The notes: generated by a model from the sequence alone, not told the origin. Shown: positions 34,889 to 44,268, counted from the stretch's first letter. The stretch is 64,000 bases of DNA from Anaerolineales bacterium (GCA_025056175.1 JANWWK010000004.1:48436-112435), one strand, 5' to 3'. Made by a program: numbers and translations.

Positions 34889-36079
34889 TCACTCCATTGG
34901 ATACACAATCACCATCTGTTCCCGTCCAGGCAGGGGCAGAGAGCGTTTGGGGCCAGCGCGGAAGGTGGCCCCAATGGCGAGCCGCGCCGTTTCGGAAGCC
35001 AGCAACTCCCCTGGCGCGGCGGCAGCCTCGATACCGCGCGCCGTGTCTATAGCTTCGCCCACTTCGTCTGGACGTAACTCCCCCTGCCCAGGCACATTTC
35101 CCCACAAAATTTTGCCGGTGTGAAGCCCCAGGCCGACCCCGATGCCCTGTCGGTGCAGCAACGCACCGATTTGCAGACGCAATTTCAGGGCGGCAGACAG
35201 TGCCTCTTCCACATTCCCAAAGAAAGCCAGCACTTCACCTCCGCGCGTTTGAATCGCAAGCGCCCCATGTTGTTCGAGCGTGTTTTGTGCCGTCTGGTAA
35301 TAGCGGTGCAGCAGGCTGATAGTTTCTTCCGGCTGACGCGTTTCGCTCCATTCGGAGAGGCCGCGCAGGTTCATGACCAGGATGACACGCTCCTCCCGTT
35401 TTACGGTGGGGAGAGACTTCTCTTCAAGGCGAGGCGGGAGTGCTTGCCGCTTGCGCGTGGGTTGGGTTTTTGCGGTCTCTTCATCCGAAGCGGGCATCAG
35501 AGTGCGCCCGCTGCTGAGGACACCGAGCAGAAACAGGGCCAGCGCCACAAAACGATGCGCCGGGTCGGCCAGAAAATCGGGGATGCGCGGCAGGGTGGTG
35601 GGGTCGAGGCGCAAATGCAAGAGATAGTACATGCTGGCAGCCAGCAGGCCGTGCGCAAGCGCCCGGAACAGGTTTGAAACAGTCTGATAGGGGGGAAGCA
35701 GGCCAAGCACCAGGTTGAATACCCAATACGCAACGTGGTTGGGGACGGAGAGAAACGCTGTTCCGTAGAGCGCCAGGCCGATGCCCGTAAATACGCCTGG
35801 GCCAATCAGATAACCGAAGGTGCGCCGTTCCGGCCAGCGGACGAGCGCTCCGGCTTGCAGAAGGCTGGCTCCCAGCAGCCCCAGTCCGGCGGGAGAGAGC
35901 AGGGCATACACGGGGTCGGAAATTACCGCTTCGAGTAGCCAGTTCAGCAGCGGGAAATACAGCGCGTTTCCCAGCCATTCTTGCCAGAAAGGGGAGTGCA
36001 GGTCGAAATGGTTGTTGTGTGATGGAGCATTCACCTCATCATCCCTTTGGGTTTGCCGGGGAGGTGCTTTCTCTGTCAT
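34889..36079 (-). CDS. Membrane protein with degenerate class III cyclase domain
   Basis: Protein of 396 residues: an N-terminal membrane part with about six helices (20-200), a linker, and a C-terminal class III nucleotidyl cyclase-like domain (about 235-396). The domain keeps the overall pattern, but both metal-binding Asp positions look changed. The first strand reads ILVMNLRGLSEW (Asn for Asp) and the second reads TRGGEVLAFFG (Gly for Asp); the GDAVNLAARL-type segment is GEAIDTARGIE. It is therefore probably a non-catalytic sensor or binding protein. The ATG at 36079 is preferred; upstream in-frame sequence is antisense-like Pro-rich sequence overlapping the next gene. Confidence 0.75.
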   Translation of the reverse strand: MTEKAPPRQTQRDDEVNAPSHNNHFDLHSPFWQEWLGNALYFPLLNWLLEAVISDPVYALLSPAGLGLLGASLLQAGALVRWPERRTFGYLIGPGVFTGIGLALYGTAFLSVPNHVAYWVFNLVLGLLPPYQTVSNLFRALAHGLLAASMYYLLHLRLDPTTLPRIPDFLADPAHRFVALALFLLGVLSSGRTLMPASDEETAKTQPTRKRQALPPRLEEKSLPTVKREERVILVMNLRGLSEWSETRQPEETISLLHRYYQTAQNTLEQHGALAIQTRGGEVLAFFGNVEEALSAALKLRLQIGALLHRQGIGVGLGLHTGKILWGNVPGQGELRPDEVGEAIDTARGIEAAAAPGELLASETARLAIGATFRAGPKRSLPLPGREQMVIVYPME

Positions 36080-36152
36080 TGACACTTTCGAATATGGAGA
36101 GATGTCAGCAACAGGGTCGAAAATGCAACAGTGGCAGCCTGCCGGCGTTGCG

Positions 36153-37100
36153 TTACGGTGTGGCAGTCGGCCAGGGCGTGTCGGAAGGCCGGCGGGTACG
36201 GGTGGCGGTGGGCGTTGCCGAAACGGTAGGGGTGGCGCTGGGTGGCCGGGTTGAGGATGCGGTTGCAGTTGGCGGAATGCGACGGGTGGCGGTGGCCGTT
36301 CGCGTGAAGGTGGGCGCACGGGTGGGAGTAAGCGTTGGAGGGTCGCCTTCGACAATAAACCGCCCTACCGCCTTCCATTCCATGCCCACGAAAATCTGCA
36401 CTTCGTAGTTGCCCGGTTTCCATTCATCGGGCGAGGGCTGCCATTCGGTGAAACCATAACCACCCGTGCCGCCGTTCCAGGGTGCGGTTTCGTAAAACAC
36501 CAGTTCTCCTTCTCTCAGCCACAGCGCCGTCCACTGCGCGCCGGGCTTCATGCCATCGTAGGTGTAAAGCACCACGATTTTCTCGATGGGATTCTGGAAG
36601 ACCGTCCCCTGCCCAATTGGCTCATAGTTGCGCGGGTTAAAGCCGCGCGCAAACACCAGTGGGCTGAACACTGCTGCCGGGTCGGGGGTTACGTCACTGG
36701 TGAAAAACGCCTCCACCGCCGCCGGAATATACGGTGTGGGGGTAATGGTGGGCGTGTCCGTAATCGAGGGCGTGTTTGTGACAGTGGGTGTAAACGTAAT
36801 AGTGGGCGATAGCGTGATGGTTGGGGTCAGCGTGATGGTGGGCGTAAGTGTGATGGTCGGCGAAGGCTCGTAGAAGCGGTAAGCCACCGGTTCACCAAAT
36901 TGCCCCAGCGTAAGCGCCAGAAGCCCCAGCCCTACTCCCGTCCCAATTTGCCGCCAGCCTTGCGCAATTCGCTTGCGCCGCAGTTGGTAGTACAGGATGC
37001 GGCGCGCGGCCTGGAGCGATTGTACGCCCATCCAGAGACTGAACAAGGCACCGAGAACAGCGAGGAGAATAGCGGCCTGAATTCCAGCTTTGATGTCCAT
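36153..37100 (-). CDS. Membrane-anchored Thr/Pro-repeat protein
   Basis: Protein of 315 residues with two hydrophobic segments (about 5-30 and 52-72), then a TLTPTI-type hexapeptide repeat region (about 80-120), a compact domain (about 125-260; WTALWLREGELVFYE, WKPGNYEVQIFVG) and a second Thr/Pro tail to the end. Such TP tracts are common spacers in cell-surface proteins of Chloroflexota. The compact domain resembles beta-sandwich domains seen in surface proteins, but I cannot name it. The start follows TATAAT by 7 nt (leaderless), divergent from the kinase gene. Confidence 0.7.
   Translation of the reverse strand: MDIKAGIQAAILLAVLGALFSLWMGVQSLQAARRILYYQLRRKRIAQGWRQIGTGVGLGLLALTLGQFGEPVAYRFYEPSPTITLTPTITLTPTITLSPTITFTPTVTNTPSITDTPTITPTPYIPAAVEAFFTSDVTPDPAAVFSPLVFARGFNPRNYEPIGQGTVFQNPIEKIVVLYTYDGMKPGAQWTALWLREGELVFYETAPWNGGTGGYGFTEWQPSPDEWKPGNYEVQIFVGMEWKAVGRFIVEGDPPTLTPTRAPTFTRTATATRRIPPTATASSTRPPSATPTVSATPTATRTRRPSDTPWPTATP
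36750..36862 (-). repeat. Coding Thr/Pro hexapeptide repeat
   Basis: Short tandem repeats of roughly 18-24 bp encoding TLTPTI-like units (variants SPTI, TPTV, TPSI, TPTI) within the membrane-anchored protein. Confidence 0.75.
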
Positions 37101-37107
37101 TGGGAAA

Positions 37108-37113
37108 ATTATA
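37108..37113 (-). promoter_or_regulatory. -10 box, leaderless start of TP-repeat gene
   Basis: TATAAT on the minus strand, 7 nt before the ATG at 37100. It is arranged back to back with the plus-strand box at 37120. Confidence 0.55.
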
Positions 37114-37119
37114 CCCGTT

Positions 37120-37125
37120 TATAAT
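37120..37125 (+). promoter_or_regulatory. -10 box, leaderless start of isopentenyl phosphate kinase gene
   Basis: TATAAT on the plus strand, 6 nt before the ATG at 37132, with no Shine-Dalgarno. Confidence 0.55.
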
Positions 37126-37131
37126 TGACGT

Positions 37132-37959
37132 ATGACTGAACTTATCTTCCTCAAACTGGGTGGCTCGTTAATCACCGATAAAACACGTCCCTATACCCCT
37201 CGTCTGGACATTTTGGCTGAACTATCGCAGCAAATTGCTGCCGCATATCGCCGCAACCCGGCGCTGCGCCTGGTTTTAGGGCATGGTTCGGGTTCCTTCG
37301 GCCATGTGGCAGCCAAAGAATATCGTACCCGCGAGGGTCTGTCTGTTGCGCTCGAAACCAGGAGCGAGGATGCCACGCGCTACTGGCGCGGTTTCTCCGA
37401 AGTGTGGTTTCAGGCTTCAGCGCTCAACCGTTTCGTTATGGAAGCCCTGCGTCAGGCTGCGGTGCCTGCGGTGGCGCTCGCGCCTGTTGCGGCGGTGACC
37501 GCGCGTGAGGGGAGAGTTTCCCGCTGGGATTTGACACCGCTTCGTCTGACGCTCTCCGCCGGGCTGCTTCCGGTAGTGTATGGGGATGTGGTTTTCGACG
37601 AACTGCGTGGCGGCACCATCCTCTCGACTGAAGACCTGTTCACACATCTGGCGCGGGAACTGCGTCCGCAGCGAATTTTGCTGGCCGGGCTGGAAGCGGC
37701 GGTTTGGGCCGATTTTCCAGCGCGCCGGCAAAAAATCGAAATCATCACCCCTGCTTCTTTTGCGCAGGTACAGCAGGGGGTAGGGCAGTCGCATGGCGCT
37801 GATGTAACTGGCGGAATGCAAGCCAAAGTGCAGCAGATGCTTGCGCTGGTGAGCGAAGTGCCTGGACTGACGGCGCAAATTTTCAGCGGCGAGGAAACGG
37901 ATGGCCTGGCACGCGCCCTGAATGGGGAAAGGCTGGGTACGTTGATTCGCGCGGATTGA
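37132..37959 (+). CDS. Isopentenyl phosphate kinase
   Basis: Amino-acid-kinase-fold enzyme of 275 residues that phosphorylates isopentenyl phosphate to isopentenyl diphosphate. It starts [13 protein letters not shown]; the GHGSGSFGH segment carries the catalytic His58 (equivalent to His60 in archaeal enzymes) that separates this family from other amino acid kinases. Later motifs are [11 protein letters not shown] and [14 protein letters not shown]. The family is known from archaea and Chloroflexota and belongs to alternative mevalonate pathways. It would feed the carotenoid genes at the left of the window. Confidence 0.87.
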   Translation: MTELIFLKLGGSLITDKTRPYTPRLDILAELSQQIAAAYRRNPALRLVLGHGSGSFGHVAAKEYRTREGLSVALETRSEDATRYWRGFSEVWFQASALNRFVMEALRQAAVPAVALAPVAAVTAREGRVSRWDLTPLRLTLSAGLLPVVYGDVVFDELRGGTILSTEDLFTHLARELRPQRILLAGLEAAVWADFPARRQKIEIITPASFAQVQQGVGQSHGADVTGGMQAKVQQMLALVSEVPGLTAQIFSGEETDGLARALNGERLGTLIRAD

Positions 37960-38060
37960 GTTCATCTTGCTCGTCCACTTGTTTCTGTATCAGCCGAGTG
38001 CTTCTACCTGGTTCTGTTCCTCTCATTGTTTATTCCGATTCTGTTTCCAAAGGAGCATCC

Positions 38061-39965
38061 ATGTCCCGAAAATTCACCCCAACCCCGTTGAAACTCATCC
38101 ATCCCGTGCCATCGGATTTGGAAATTGCCCAGGCGGCTGCGCTCAAACCGATTGTGCAAATTGCCGAAGAATTGGGAATTCAGGAAGACGAACTCGAACT
38201 CTATGGTCCTTACAAGGCCAAAATCAAACTGGAAATTCTGGAGCGATTGAAAGACCGTCCTGATGGCAAATACATTGACGTCACCGCCATTACGCCAACG
38301 CCGCTTGGCGAGGGAAAAACCACCACCACAGTTGGGCTTTCGCAGGCATTGGGGGCGCATTTGGGCAAGAGCGTGATGACCGTCATCCGTCAACCTTCGC
38401 AGGGGCCGACGTTTGGCATCAAGGGCGGGGCGGCAGGTGGTGGCTATAGTCAGATTATTCCGATGGAAGATTTCAACCTGCATCTGACCGGGGACATTCA
38501 CGCCATCACCGCCGCGCATAATTTGTGCGCCGCCGCGCTGGATGCCCGCATGATGCACGAGAAGAACACTCCCGATGATGACAAACTGTTCGATGCGCTG
38601 TGTCCACCCGATAAAAATGGCAAACGGCGGTTTTCACCCACCATGCTGCGCCGTTTGAAGAAATTGGGGATTGACAAAACCGACCCCAATGACCTGACGC
38701 CCGAAGAACGCGCTCGCTTTGCCCGCCTGGATATTGACCCGAACGGCGTACAATGGCGGCGCGTGATGGACATCAACGACCGGATGTTGCGCGAAATCAT
38801 GGTGGGGTTGGGCAAAGAAGAAGCCGGACACGAACATCGTTCTGGCTTCGATATTACGGTGGCCTCTGAAATTATGGCAATTCTGGCGCTCACCACCAGC
38901 CTGGCCGATATGCGTGAGCGCTTAGGGCGCATGGTTGTGGCCGTCAACCGTCAGGGTGAACCCATCACGGCAGAAGATTTGGGTGTGGCTGGCGCAATGG
39001 CAGTTTTGATGAAAGATGCCATCAAGCCGAATCTGATGCAGACGCTGGAAGGCACACCCGCCCTGGTTCATGCCGGGCCGTTTGCGAACATTGCACACGG
39101 CAACAGCTCCATCCTGGCCGATAAAATTGCCCTCAAACTGGCTGATTACGTGGTGACCGAATCGGGGTTTGGCGCCGATATTGGCATGGAAAAGTTCATG
39201 AACATCAAGTGCCGCTACTCGGGTCTGATACCCCATGTGGTGGTGCTGGTGGCGACGGTACGCGCGCTGAAGATGCACGGCGGCGGCCCCAAAGTGGTGG
39301 CCGGCAAGCCGCTGGCGCATGAATATACCGAAGAAAACCTGGAATTGCTCCAGAAGGGATTGCCCAACCTGGTGCGACACATCGAAAATGCCCTCAAGTT
39401 TGGCGTGCATGTGGTTGTGGCGGTCAACTCTTTTGCGACTGATACCCCTGCCGAAGTTGAGATAGTGCGTCAGGCTGCGCTGGAGGCTGGCGCAATGGAC
39501 GCGGTCGTCTCCCAACACTGGATGTACGGCGGCAAAGGTGCGGTGGCGCTGGCCGAAGCAGTGGTGCGGGCTGCCGAACAACCCAGCCATTTTCGTTTCC
39601 TCTATCCGTTGGAAATGTCGGTCAAAGACAAAATTGAGACCATTGCCCGCGAAATTTATCGTGCCGATGGCGTGGATTACACCCCCGAAGCCGAAGCGAA
39701 AATTGCGCAATTTACCGAAATGGGATTTGGACATTTGCCGATTTGTATGGCAAAAACCCATTTATCGTTTACCGATAAGGCCGACATCAAAGGCGCACCG
39801 ACCGGTTTCCGCGTAACGGTGAGTGACATTCGTGCCAGTGCAGGCGCGGGCTTTCTGTACCCCTTGCTTGGCGCGATGCGAACGATGCCCGGCTTACCGA
39901 CCCGTCCCGCATTTTACGACGTGGACCTTGACCTGGAAACAGGCAAAGTGGTTGGGTTGTTCTGA
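38061..39965 (+). CDS. fhs: Formate-tetrahydrofolate ligase, long eukaryote-like type
   Basis: ATP-dependent enzyme that makes 10-formyl-THF, 634 residues against about 555 in most bacteria. Motifs are [16 protein letters not shown] (P-loop), [19 protein letters not shown] and [22 protein letters not shown]. Extra and central segments ([39 protein letters not shown]) and the ending [14 protein letters not shown] closely resemble my memory of the synthetase domain of eukaryotic C1-THF synthase. The ATG at 38061 has an AAGGAG site 5 bp upstream; an earlier in-frame start lacks one. A strong terminator follows. Confidence 0.95.
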   Translation: MSRKFTPTPLKLIHPVPSDLEIAQAAALKPIVQIAEELGIQEDELELYGPYKAKIKLEILERLKDRPDGKYIDVTAITPTPLGEGKTTTTVGLSQALGAHLGKSVMTVIRQPSQGPTFGIKGGAAGGGYSQIIPMEDFNLHLTGDIHAITAAHNLCAAALDARMMHEKNTPDDDKLFDALCPPDKNGKRRFSPTMLRRLKKLGIDKTDPNDLTPEERARFARLDIDPNGVQWRRVMDINDRMLREIMVGLGKEEAGHEHRSGFDITVASEIMAILALTTSLADMRERLGRMVVAVNRQGEPITAEDLGVAGAMAVLMKDAIKPNLMQTLEGTPALVHAGPFANIAHGNSSILADKIALKLADYVVTESGFGADIGMEKFMNIKCRYSGLIPHVVVLVATVRALKMHGGGPKVVAGKPLAHEYTEENLELLQKGLPNLVRHIENALKFGVHVVVAVNSFATDTPAEVEIVRQAALEAGAMDAVVSQHWMYGGKGAVALAEAVVRAAEQPSHFRFLYPLEMSVKDKIETIAREIYRADGVDYTPEAEAKIAQFTEMGFGHLPICMAKTHLSFTDKADIKGAPTGFRVTVSDIRASAGAGFLYPLLGAMRTMPGLPTRPAFYDVDLDLETGKVVGLF

Positions 39966-39974
39966 TAAAACCCG

Positions 39975-40009
39975 GTAGAGCGAGAGGCACCTCTCGCTCT
40001 ACGTTTTTT
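39975..40009. terminator. Bidirectional rho-independent terminator between fhs and rsmD
   Basis: Perfect 13-bp stem (39975-39987 with 39990-40002) and a very short loop, followed by T6 for the plus strand. The stem overlaps the last codon and stop of convergent rsmD (39999-40001). Confidence 0.88.
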
Positions 40010-40553
40010 CGTAAAAGACCAGCAAGGTACTGCCATATTTGCGCTGGTCACTTTCCTGAACGTTTACCAGCGTCAGGGGTTTGTATTCGCGCGGGTGAAT
40101 CTGGACAATGACCTCACCGCCAGCGGCCAGCCAGCCAGGGTTTTCATCCAGCAATTGCAGGGCTTTGAGCCATAGTTCCTGGTATTGCGGCGGCGCGATG
40201 TAAATGTATTCGAATTGGCGGTCAGGCACAGCGCGCAGCATGGCGAGTGAGTCACCACGTTTCACTTCTGCCTGGCGCTCGAAACCACAGATTTTCAGGT
40301 TCTCTTTGATAATTTCGATGGGCAGGCGGTTCAGGTCGGAAAAACGTACAAAGGTTGCCCCGCGGCTGAGGGCTTCAATGCCGATGGCACCCGTCCCACC
40401 GAACAGGTCCCACCAATTCGATTCGATGACATCGCCGCCCAAAATATCGAACAGCGCCTCTTTGACCTTATCGGTCACGGGGCGAGTGGTGTCGCCGGGG
40501 ACGGTTTTCAGCCGCCGGCCTTTGGCTTTTCCGGTGATGACACGCAAGGTCAT
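39999..40553 (-). CDS. rsmD: RsmD-like 16S rRNA (guanine-966-N2) methyltransferase, altered DPPY
   Basis: SAM-dependent rRNA methyltransferase, 184 residues. It has the RsmD start (RVITGKAKGRRLKTVPG), RPVTDKVKEALFDIL, and SAM motif WDLFGGTGAIGIEALSRGA. The catalytic DPPY motif of the family is replaced by IAPPQYQELW (nucleotides about 40165-40200), so the Asp that normally contacts the target amino group is absent. This may be a lineage variant rather than loss of function, because the rest is intact. The stop codon lies inside the shared terminator. Confidence 0.85.
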   Translation of the reverse strand: MTLRVITGKAKGRRLKTVPGDTTRPVTDKVKEALFDILGGDVIESNWWDLFGGTGAIGIEALSRGATFVRFSDLNRLPIEIIKENLKICGFERQAEVKRGDSLAMLRAVPDRQFEYIYIAPPQYQELWLKALQLLDENPGWLAAGGEVIVQIHPREYKPLTLVNVQESDQRKYGSTLLVFYEKT

Positions 40554-40661
40554 GTTTTTATCTCTCTGTGCATTCCGCCGGTTTCAGAGATAAGAACGGA
40601 GTGGATGAAAAATACTGGTTCCGGCGTTAGGGAATTCATTCCTGAGTGTATCACGGCGGCG

Positions 40662-41642
40662 TCAGGCTTCCATCGCTTTGCGCGCTGTCAGCAGATTGCC
40701 ATAAGGGGCAATCGTCTCAACGACGCAGCCGGTACCGAGCAGCAATTTGCGTCCGCCGGTTTGGGCCAGCGCATCTTGCGCTTCGGTCAAGATGTCGTTG
40801 GGGGTGCCGAAGACAAGCGTTTCGCGGCGAAGACCGCCGCATAACACGGCTTTGGTGCGGGTTTGCGCTTCGCCCAGCGACGGGGCGGTATCGCGGTCGT
40901 GCCAGTTGATGATGTGAACGGGGTAATCGGCCAGGGCATTGAAATAGATGTTTTCCCCGTGAATGTGCAAGATGTTGCACCACAGCAGACGTGCCGATTC
41001 CAGCACCGACAGGTCAATGGCGCGTCCAAATTCGTTGAATTCATCGCGGGTGAGCAAATGCGCCTGGGCGTGTTGGACGGCGTAAAACACACCGTCTATC
41101 AACCCCATTGTGCGGGCGGCACGGATGAAGCGGCGTGTGCTTTCAGCGATGATTTCCAGGCCGCGCCAGAGCAAATCCGGTTTCTGGCGCATGTGAACGA
41201 GCATGGTTGGTTCACCGGCCAGGTTTTTGGCCTGCGAAAGGGGCGAAAAAATGGTTTGCACCAGGGGCGTATCCGGGCCAAGTTCGGCGCGCAGAATGGA
41301 TAAACAGCGTAACTGGGCAGCAAGCGCCGGAGAGTCGGCATCCAGCACGGGTAATTGCGGCCATTCTTCGGGCGAGGAAATCACCCGCCGGGTGTAGCGC
41401 CGCGTGCCTTCGGGGTGGCCCTCCCAAACGTCTTCTGCGCCCCAATCTTTGAGACAATAGGAAGAAGCCGGGGTTACTTTGACCAGGTCCCAATCGAAAG
41501 TAGCTTGCCATTGCAAGGTAGCAGCGGCCAACGTGTCGGGATGCTGGTCATCTACGGGGAAGTGCCGCCACAGGGCAACGGGCGGGCGGTCGAGCAGGTC
41601 TCCGCTCAGGCAGGCTTCTATTCGCTGGCGATGAGTGGTCAT
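40662..41642 (-). CDS. UroD/MtaA-family methyltransferase-like protein
   Basis: TIM-barrel protein of 326 residues resembling uroporphyrinogen decarboxylase and cobamide methyltransferases (MtaA). Features are RIEACLSGDLLDRPPVALW at the start, LVQTIFSPLSQAKNLAG, the HGENIYFNALADYPVHIINWHDRD segment and GLRRETLVFGTPNDI...LLGTGCVV at the end. True HemE has other substrate residues, so this is more likely a paralog for methyl transfer or an unknown reaction. It is the last gene of the 47.8-40.7 kb operon and overlaps the GNAT gene by 4 bp. The ATG at 41642 is preferred over longer starts inside that gene. Confidence 0.8.
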   Translation of the reverse strand: MTTHRQRIEACLSGDLLDRPPVALWRHFPVDDQHPDTLAAATLQWQATFDWDLVKVTPASSYCLKDWGAEDVWEGHPEGTRRYTRRVISSPEEWPQLPVLDADSPALAAQLRCLSILRAELGPDTPLVQTIFSPLSQAKNLAGEPTMLVHMRQKPDLLWRGLEIIAESTRRFIRAARTMGLIDGVFYAVQHAQAHLLTRDEFNEFGRAIDLSVLESARLLWCNILHIHGENIYFNALADYPVHIINWHDRDTAPSLGEAQTRTKAVLCGGLRRETLVFGTPNDILTEAQDALAQTGGRKLLLGTGCVVETIAPYGNLLTARKAMEA

Positions 41643-42253
41643 AAAATGCGCCTTTCTGCCGCATCGTAGGCGGCAATTTCGAGTTGGGCGGCGGGACTGG
41701 AGGGGTATTCCTCGGCAAAGAGAGTCCAAACCATCTGGTCGCAGGGGCGACCATAGGCGTAACTGCGGTTTTTGAGCGTGGCTTCGTGATGGAAGCCAAG
41801 TTTGCGTGGCACAGCGGCAGAGCGGGCGTTTTCGACGGCGCAATGGATTTCGACTCGCTCCACTTTATGCACCAGAAAAGCCACTTTGGTCAGTGCAGCG
41901 GCGGTTTCGGTAGCGTAGCCGCGCCCAATGTAATCTTTGTGTATCCAGTAGCCGATTTCGAGGGCTTTATCGCCGATGCGTGGGTGCAGGCCAGTGCTGC
42001 CGAGCAAACGCTTTTCCTGCGGATTGAAGATTCCATACACAAAGTCTTTATCTAAATCGAAGTTGGCACGAAAACGGCGCAAACGTTCGATTTTGGCTTC
42101 AAGTGGCTGTGGTTCCGAAGCCGCCCAGGGCATCCAGGGGAGCAAATGTTCGATGCTTTCGGCGATGGCTTCGGCGAAGAGAGGAGCGTCGGCGGGCGTG
42201 TAACAGCGGAGTAACAGTTGGGGGGTGACGATGCGGTATGCGGGGGCAGTCAT
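41639..42253 (-). CDS. GNAT N-acetyltransferase (RimJ/RimL-like)
   Basis: Acetyltransferase of 204 residues. It has the RimJ/RimL layout: TPQLLLRCYTPADAPLFAEAI at the N-terminus, GSTGLHPR, EIGYWIHKDYIGRGYATETAAAL (acetyl-CoA pyrophosphate loop) and ENARSAAVPRKLGFHHEATLKN near the end. The substrate (protein N-terminus or small amine) is not clear. It abuts the GT-C gene and overlaps the UroD-like gene. Confidence 0.85.
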   Translation of the reverse strand: MTAPAYRIVTPQLLLRCYTPADAPLFAEAIAESIEHLLPWMPWAASEPQPLEAKIERLRRFRANFDLDKDFVYGIFNPQEKRLLGSTGLHPRIGDKALEIGYWIHKDYIGRGYATETAAALTKVAFLVHKVERVEIHCAVENARSAAVPRKLGFHHEATLKNRSYAYGRPCDQMVWTLFAEEYPSSPAAQLEIAAYDAAERRIL

Positions 42254-43816
42254 TCAGTCTTTCCTTTTGATGAGGCAAAATTCTGCGCCGTCACGCCCTA
42301 TGCTGACAACCACCGGCAAGCCACGATAGATGGAGCGAATATCCAGGTTGGCGCGGGTGTGGAAGAGCAACAGGTCACCGGGTTGGATGGCCGATTCGGG
42401 TTCGCGCGCCAAATCTGTGATGTGCAGGCGTTCGGCGTAGTAGGCGGCAAGGTCAAACTCGCGTCCAATGTGGAGCGTGGCCGCCGGTTCGTTATATTTT
42501 ACCCACTCTATGGCTTCTTTGTAACAGGTCAACCAGTATTCGGTCTCGTACACGCGGTAAGCGCCGCCCGTGCCGCCCACGAAACGGTTGTAATAGGCGT
42601 ATTCGTACGGGTGCAGCTGCCAGATTCCGAGCAGACCCGGGAGGAGAAGCAACGGTGCGACGAAGCGCGCCTGTTTCCACAGCCACTGAAACGCAAAACC
42701 GCAAAAAACGAAAACCGGCGGTAAGATGAAGAAGAAATGGCGGAAGCCGTCATACATGGCGGGGACGAAGTACAGCAGGTAGGCCATCATGAACCCAAAC
42801 AAGGCCAGCACCACCAGCGGGGCGCGGAAATCCAGGCTTTTTTGAATAAATTGGCGTGTAGCCAACAAGATACCTGCCGCGAACAGAAGCCAGGTGGGTT
42901 CGGTCAGGGTGAGCGCCAGCATGGTTGGCAGATAGCGGCGTGGCATATCGTTGGCGCGGAAGATTTGGCCGAGGAATAACACGGCCAGTTCGGTGGGGTT
43001 ATCGGACATGTGTCGGAAGACCCCCAGCAGGCGGCCAAAGGGGTCGGCCCACAGGTATGGCCAGGCCAGAAGCATGACCAGAACGGCGAGTAAGCCATAG
43101 GCAGGCAGTGCCAGCCAGGCCAACTGCCTGGTACGCAACGACAAATTGTGTTTCCAGGGTAGTTGCCGGAGCAGAAAATACAACCCCACCAGTGCGCCAG
43201 ATAGAGGCCCAATGACGCGGATAGCACTGGATAACCCCAGCAAAAGCGCAGCCAGCAGCGTTTTCGTCGCTTTCTGGCGCACGGAGGCGCTGGGGTTCAG
43301 CAGGGTATCCACCATCTCCAGGCCGAGCGTGAGTGACCACAGGAAGAACACCAGAAAGGGCAGGTCTTTGGGATTGATGAAGGCGTGTCCCCAAAAAACG
43401 GGTTGCCAGGCCAGGAAGGCGGTGGCAAAGGTAGCAGGCCAGGGGTCGAGCCAGCGGCGCACCAGGCGGTAAAAGCCGACCAGGCCAATTTGGAAGGTGA
43501 GGAAGTTGACCAGGTGCCACGCAGAGGCCATGTCTGCGTTGAACACCGTCATGACCAGGCGCTGCACAGGGCGCGCCAGCAGCAGATAGGCCGGGCCATA
43601 GATTTTGTGGTCTTCGGCACTGCGTCCGTAAACGCTCTCAAAGTTGAAGCCGGGGGCAAAGGCGGCCGGGGTGTAAGCCTTCCAGATGGAGTCGGCGTAA
43701 TCGTAAAAGAGCGGTTCGTCCCATGAGAGGCCGTAATGACGAAAGGTGAATAACCCAACCAGCAGGTTGAGGGTGAGCAGCAGGAGCAGTGGAGCAGGGA
43801 TGGGAAGCTTTTTCAC
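42254..43816 (-). CDS. Polytopic GT-C-type glycosyltransferase (PMT-like)
   Basis: Membrane protein of 520 residues with about 11-12 helices. The first loop has the GLSWDEPLFYDY acidic motif expected of GT-C glycosyltransferases that use lipid-linked sugars, and FINPKDLPF is a second conserved loop. A soluble C-terminal tail of about 100 residues follows. It likely transfers a sugar to an envelope glycan, lipid or protein outside the membrane. The start overlaps the upstream GNAT gene; the nucleotide-sugar decarboxylase and GtrA proteins of the same operon support an envelope role. Confidence 0.75.
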   Translation of the reverse strand: MKKLPIPAPLLLLLTLNLLVGLFTFRHYGLSWDEPLFYDYADSIWKAYTPAAFAPGFNFESVYGRSAEDHKIYGPAYLLLARPVQRLVMTVFNADMASAWHLVNFLTFQIGLVGFYRLVRRWLDPWPATFATAFLAWQPVFWGHAFINPKDLPFLVFFLWSLTLGLEMVDTLLNPSASVRQKATKTLLAALLLGLSSAIRVIGPLSGALVGLYFLLRQLPWKHNLSLRTRQLAWLALPAYGLLAVLVMLLAWPYLWADPFGRLLGVFRHMSDNPTELAVLFLGQIFRANDMPRRYLPTMLALTLTEPTWLLFAAGILLATRQFIQKSLDFRAPLVVLALFGFMMAYLLYFVPAMYDGFRHFFFILPPVFVFCGFAFQWLWKQARFVAPLLLLPGLLGIWQLHPYEYAYYNRFVGGTGGAYRVYETEYWLTCYKEAIEWVKYNEPAATLHIGREFDLAAYYAERLHITDLAREPESAIQPGDLLLFHTRANLDIRSIYRGLPVVVSIGRDGAEFCLIKRKD

Positions 43817-44268
43817 GGCTGTGGGAGAGGCAGGTCAAGCATCATTTCGACACAGTGCAGGCCGGGCGCGTAAGCATCGGGGGTGAAGCCGGTTTGCCGG
43901 AAGCCAAAGCGGGCAAAGAACGGTTGTGTGTGCTGGCTGGTGTGAATCTGGATATGGGCCTGCGGGGTTTCCTGGGCGATGTGTTTGAGACGTTCTTGCA
44001 GCAGAAACGTGCCGATTCCCTGTCTGTGTTGGTCGCGGCGTACCATTCCCCAGGTCAATAAAATGTTATGGCCTTTGCGGCCATAGCCGCCGCAGCCGAC
44101 GATTTCTCCATCGGATTCGACCACGAAGAAGGGCCCGGGCAGGTGTTGCAGAAAGTGTTCAAAATCAGGGCGTTCGGCGGGGGAGAAGAAGAGGGGGGTA
44201 TTGCTATCGAACAGGGCCAGGCAAGCGGCCTGGTCTTTCGAGGTGTAAGGGCGCAGGCGCAGGCTCAT
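43813..44268 (-). CDS. GNAT acetyltransferase
   Basis: Acetyltransferase of 151 residues: LRLRPYTSKDQAACLALFDSN, GPFFVVESDGEIVGCGGY, and WGMVRRDQHRQGIGTFLLQERL (acetyl-CoA binding loop Q/RxxGxG/A), ending in FFARFGFRQTG. The acceptor is unknown. It sits between the ChlI-like gene and the GT-C gene with 1-bp and 4-bp junctions. Confidence 0.85.
   Translation of the reverse strand: MSLRLRPYTSKDQAACLALFDSNTPLFFSPAERPDFEHFLQHLPGPFFVVESDGEIVGCGGYGRKGHNILLTWGMVRRDQHRQGIGTFLLQERLKHIAQETPQAHIQIHTSQHTQPFFARFGFRQTGFTPDAYAPGLHCVEMMLDLPLPQP

Noticed and set aside
40558..40593. Inverted repeat TTATCTCT...AGAGATAA upstream of rsmD as an operator
   Set aside because: Arms are only 8 bp with a 20-nt gap, and there is no regulator next to it; too weak to report as a site.
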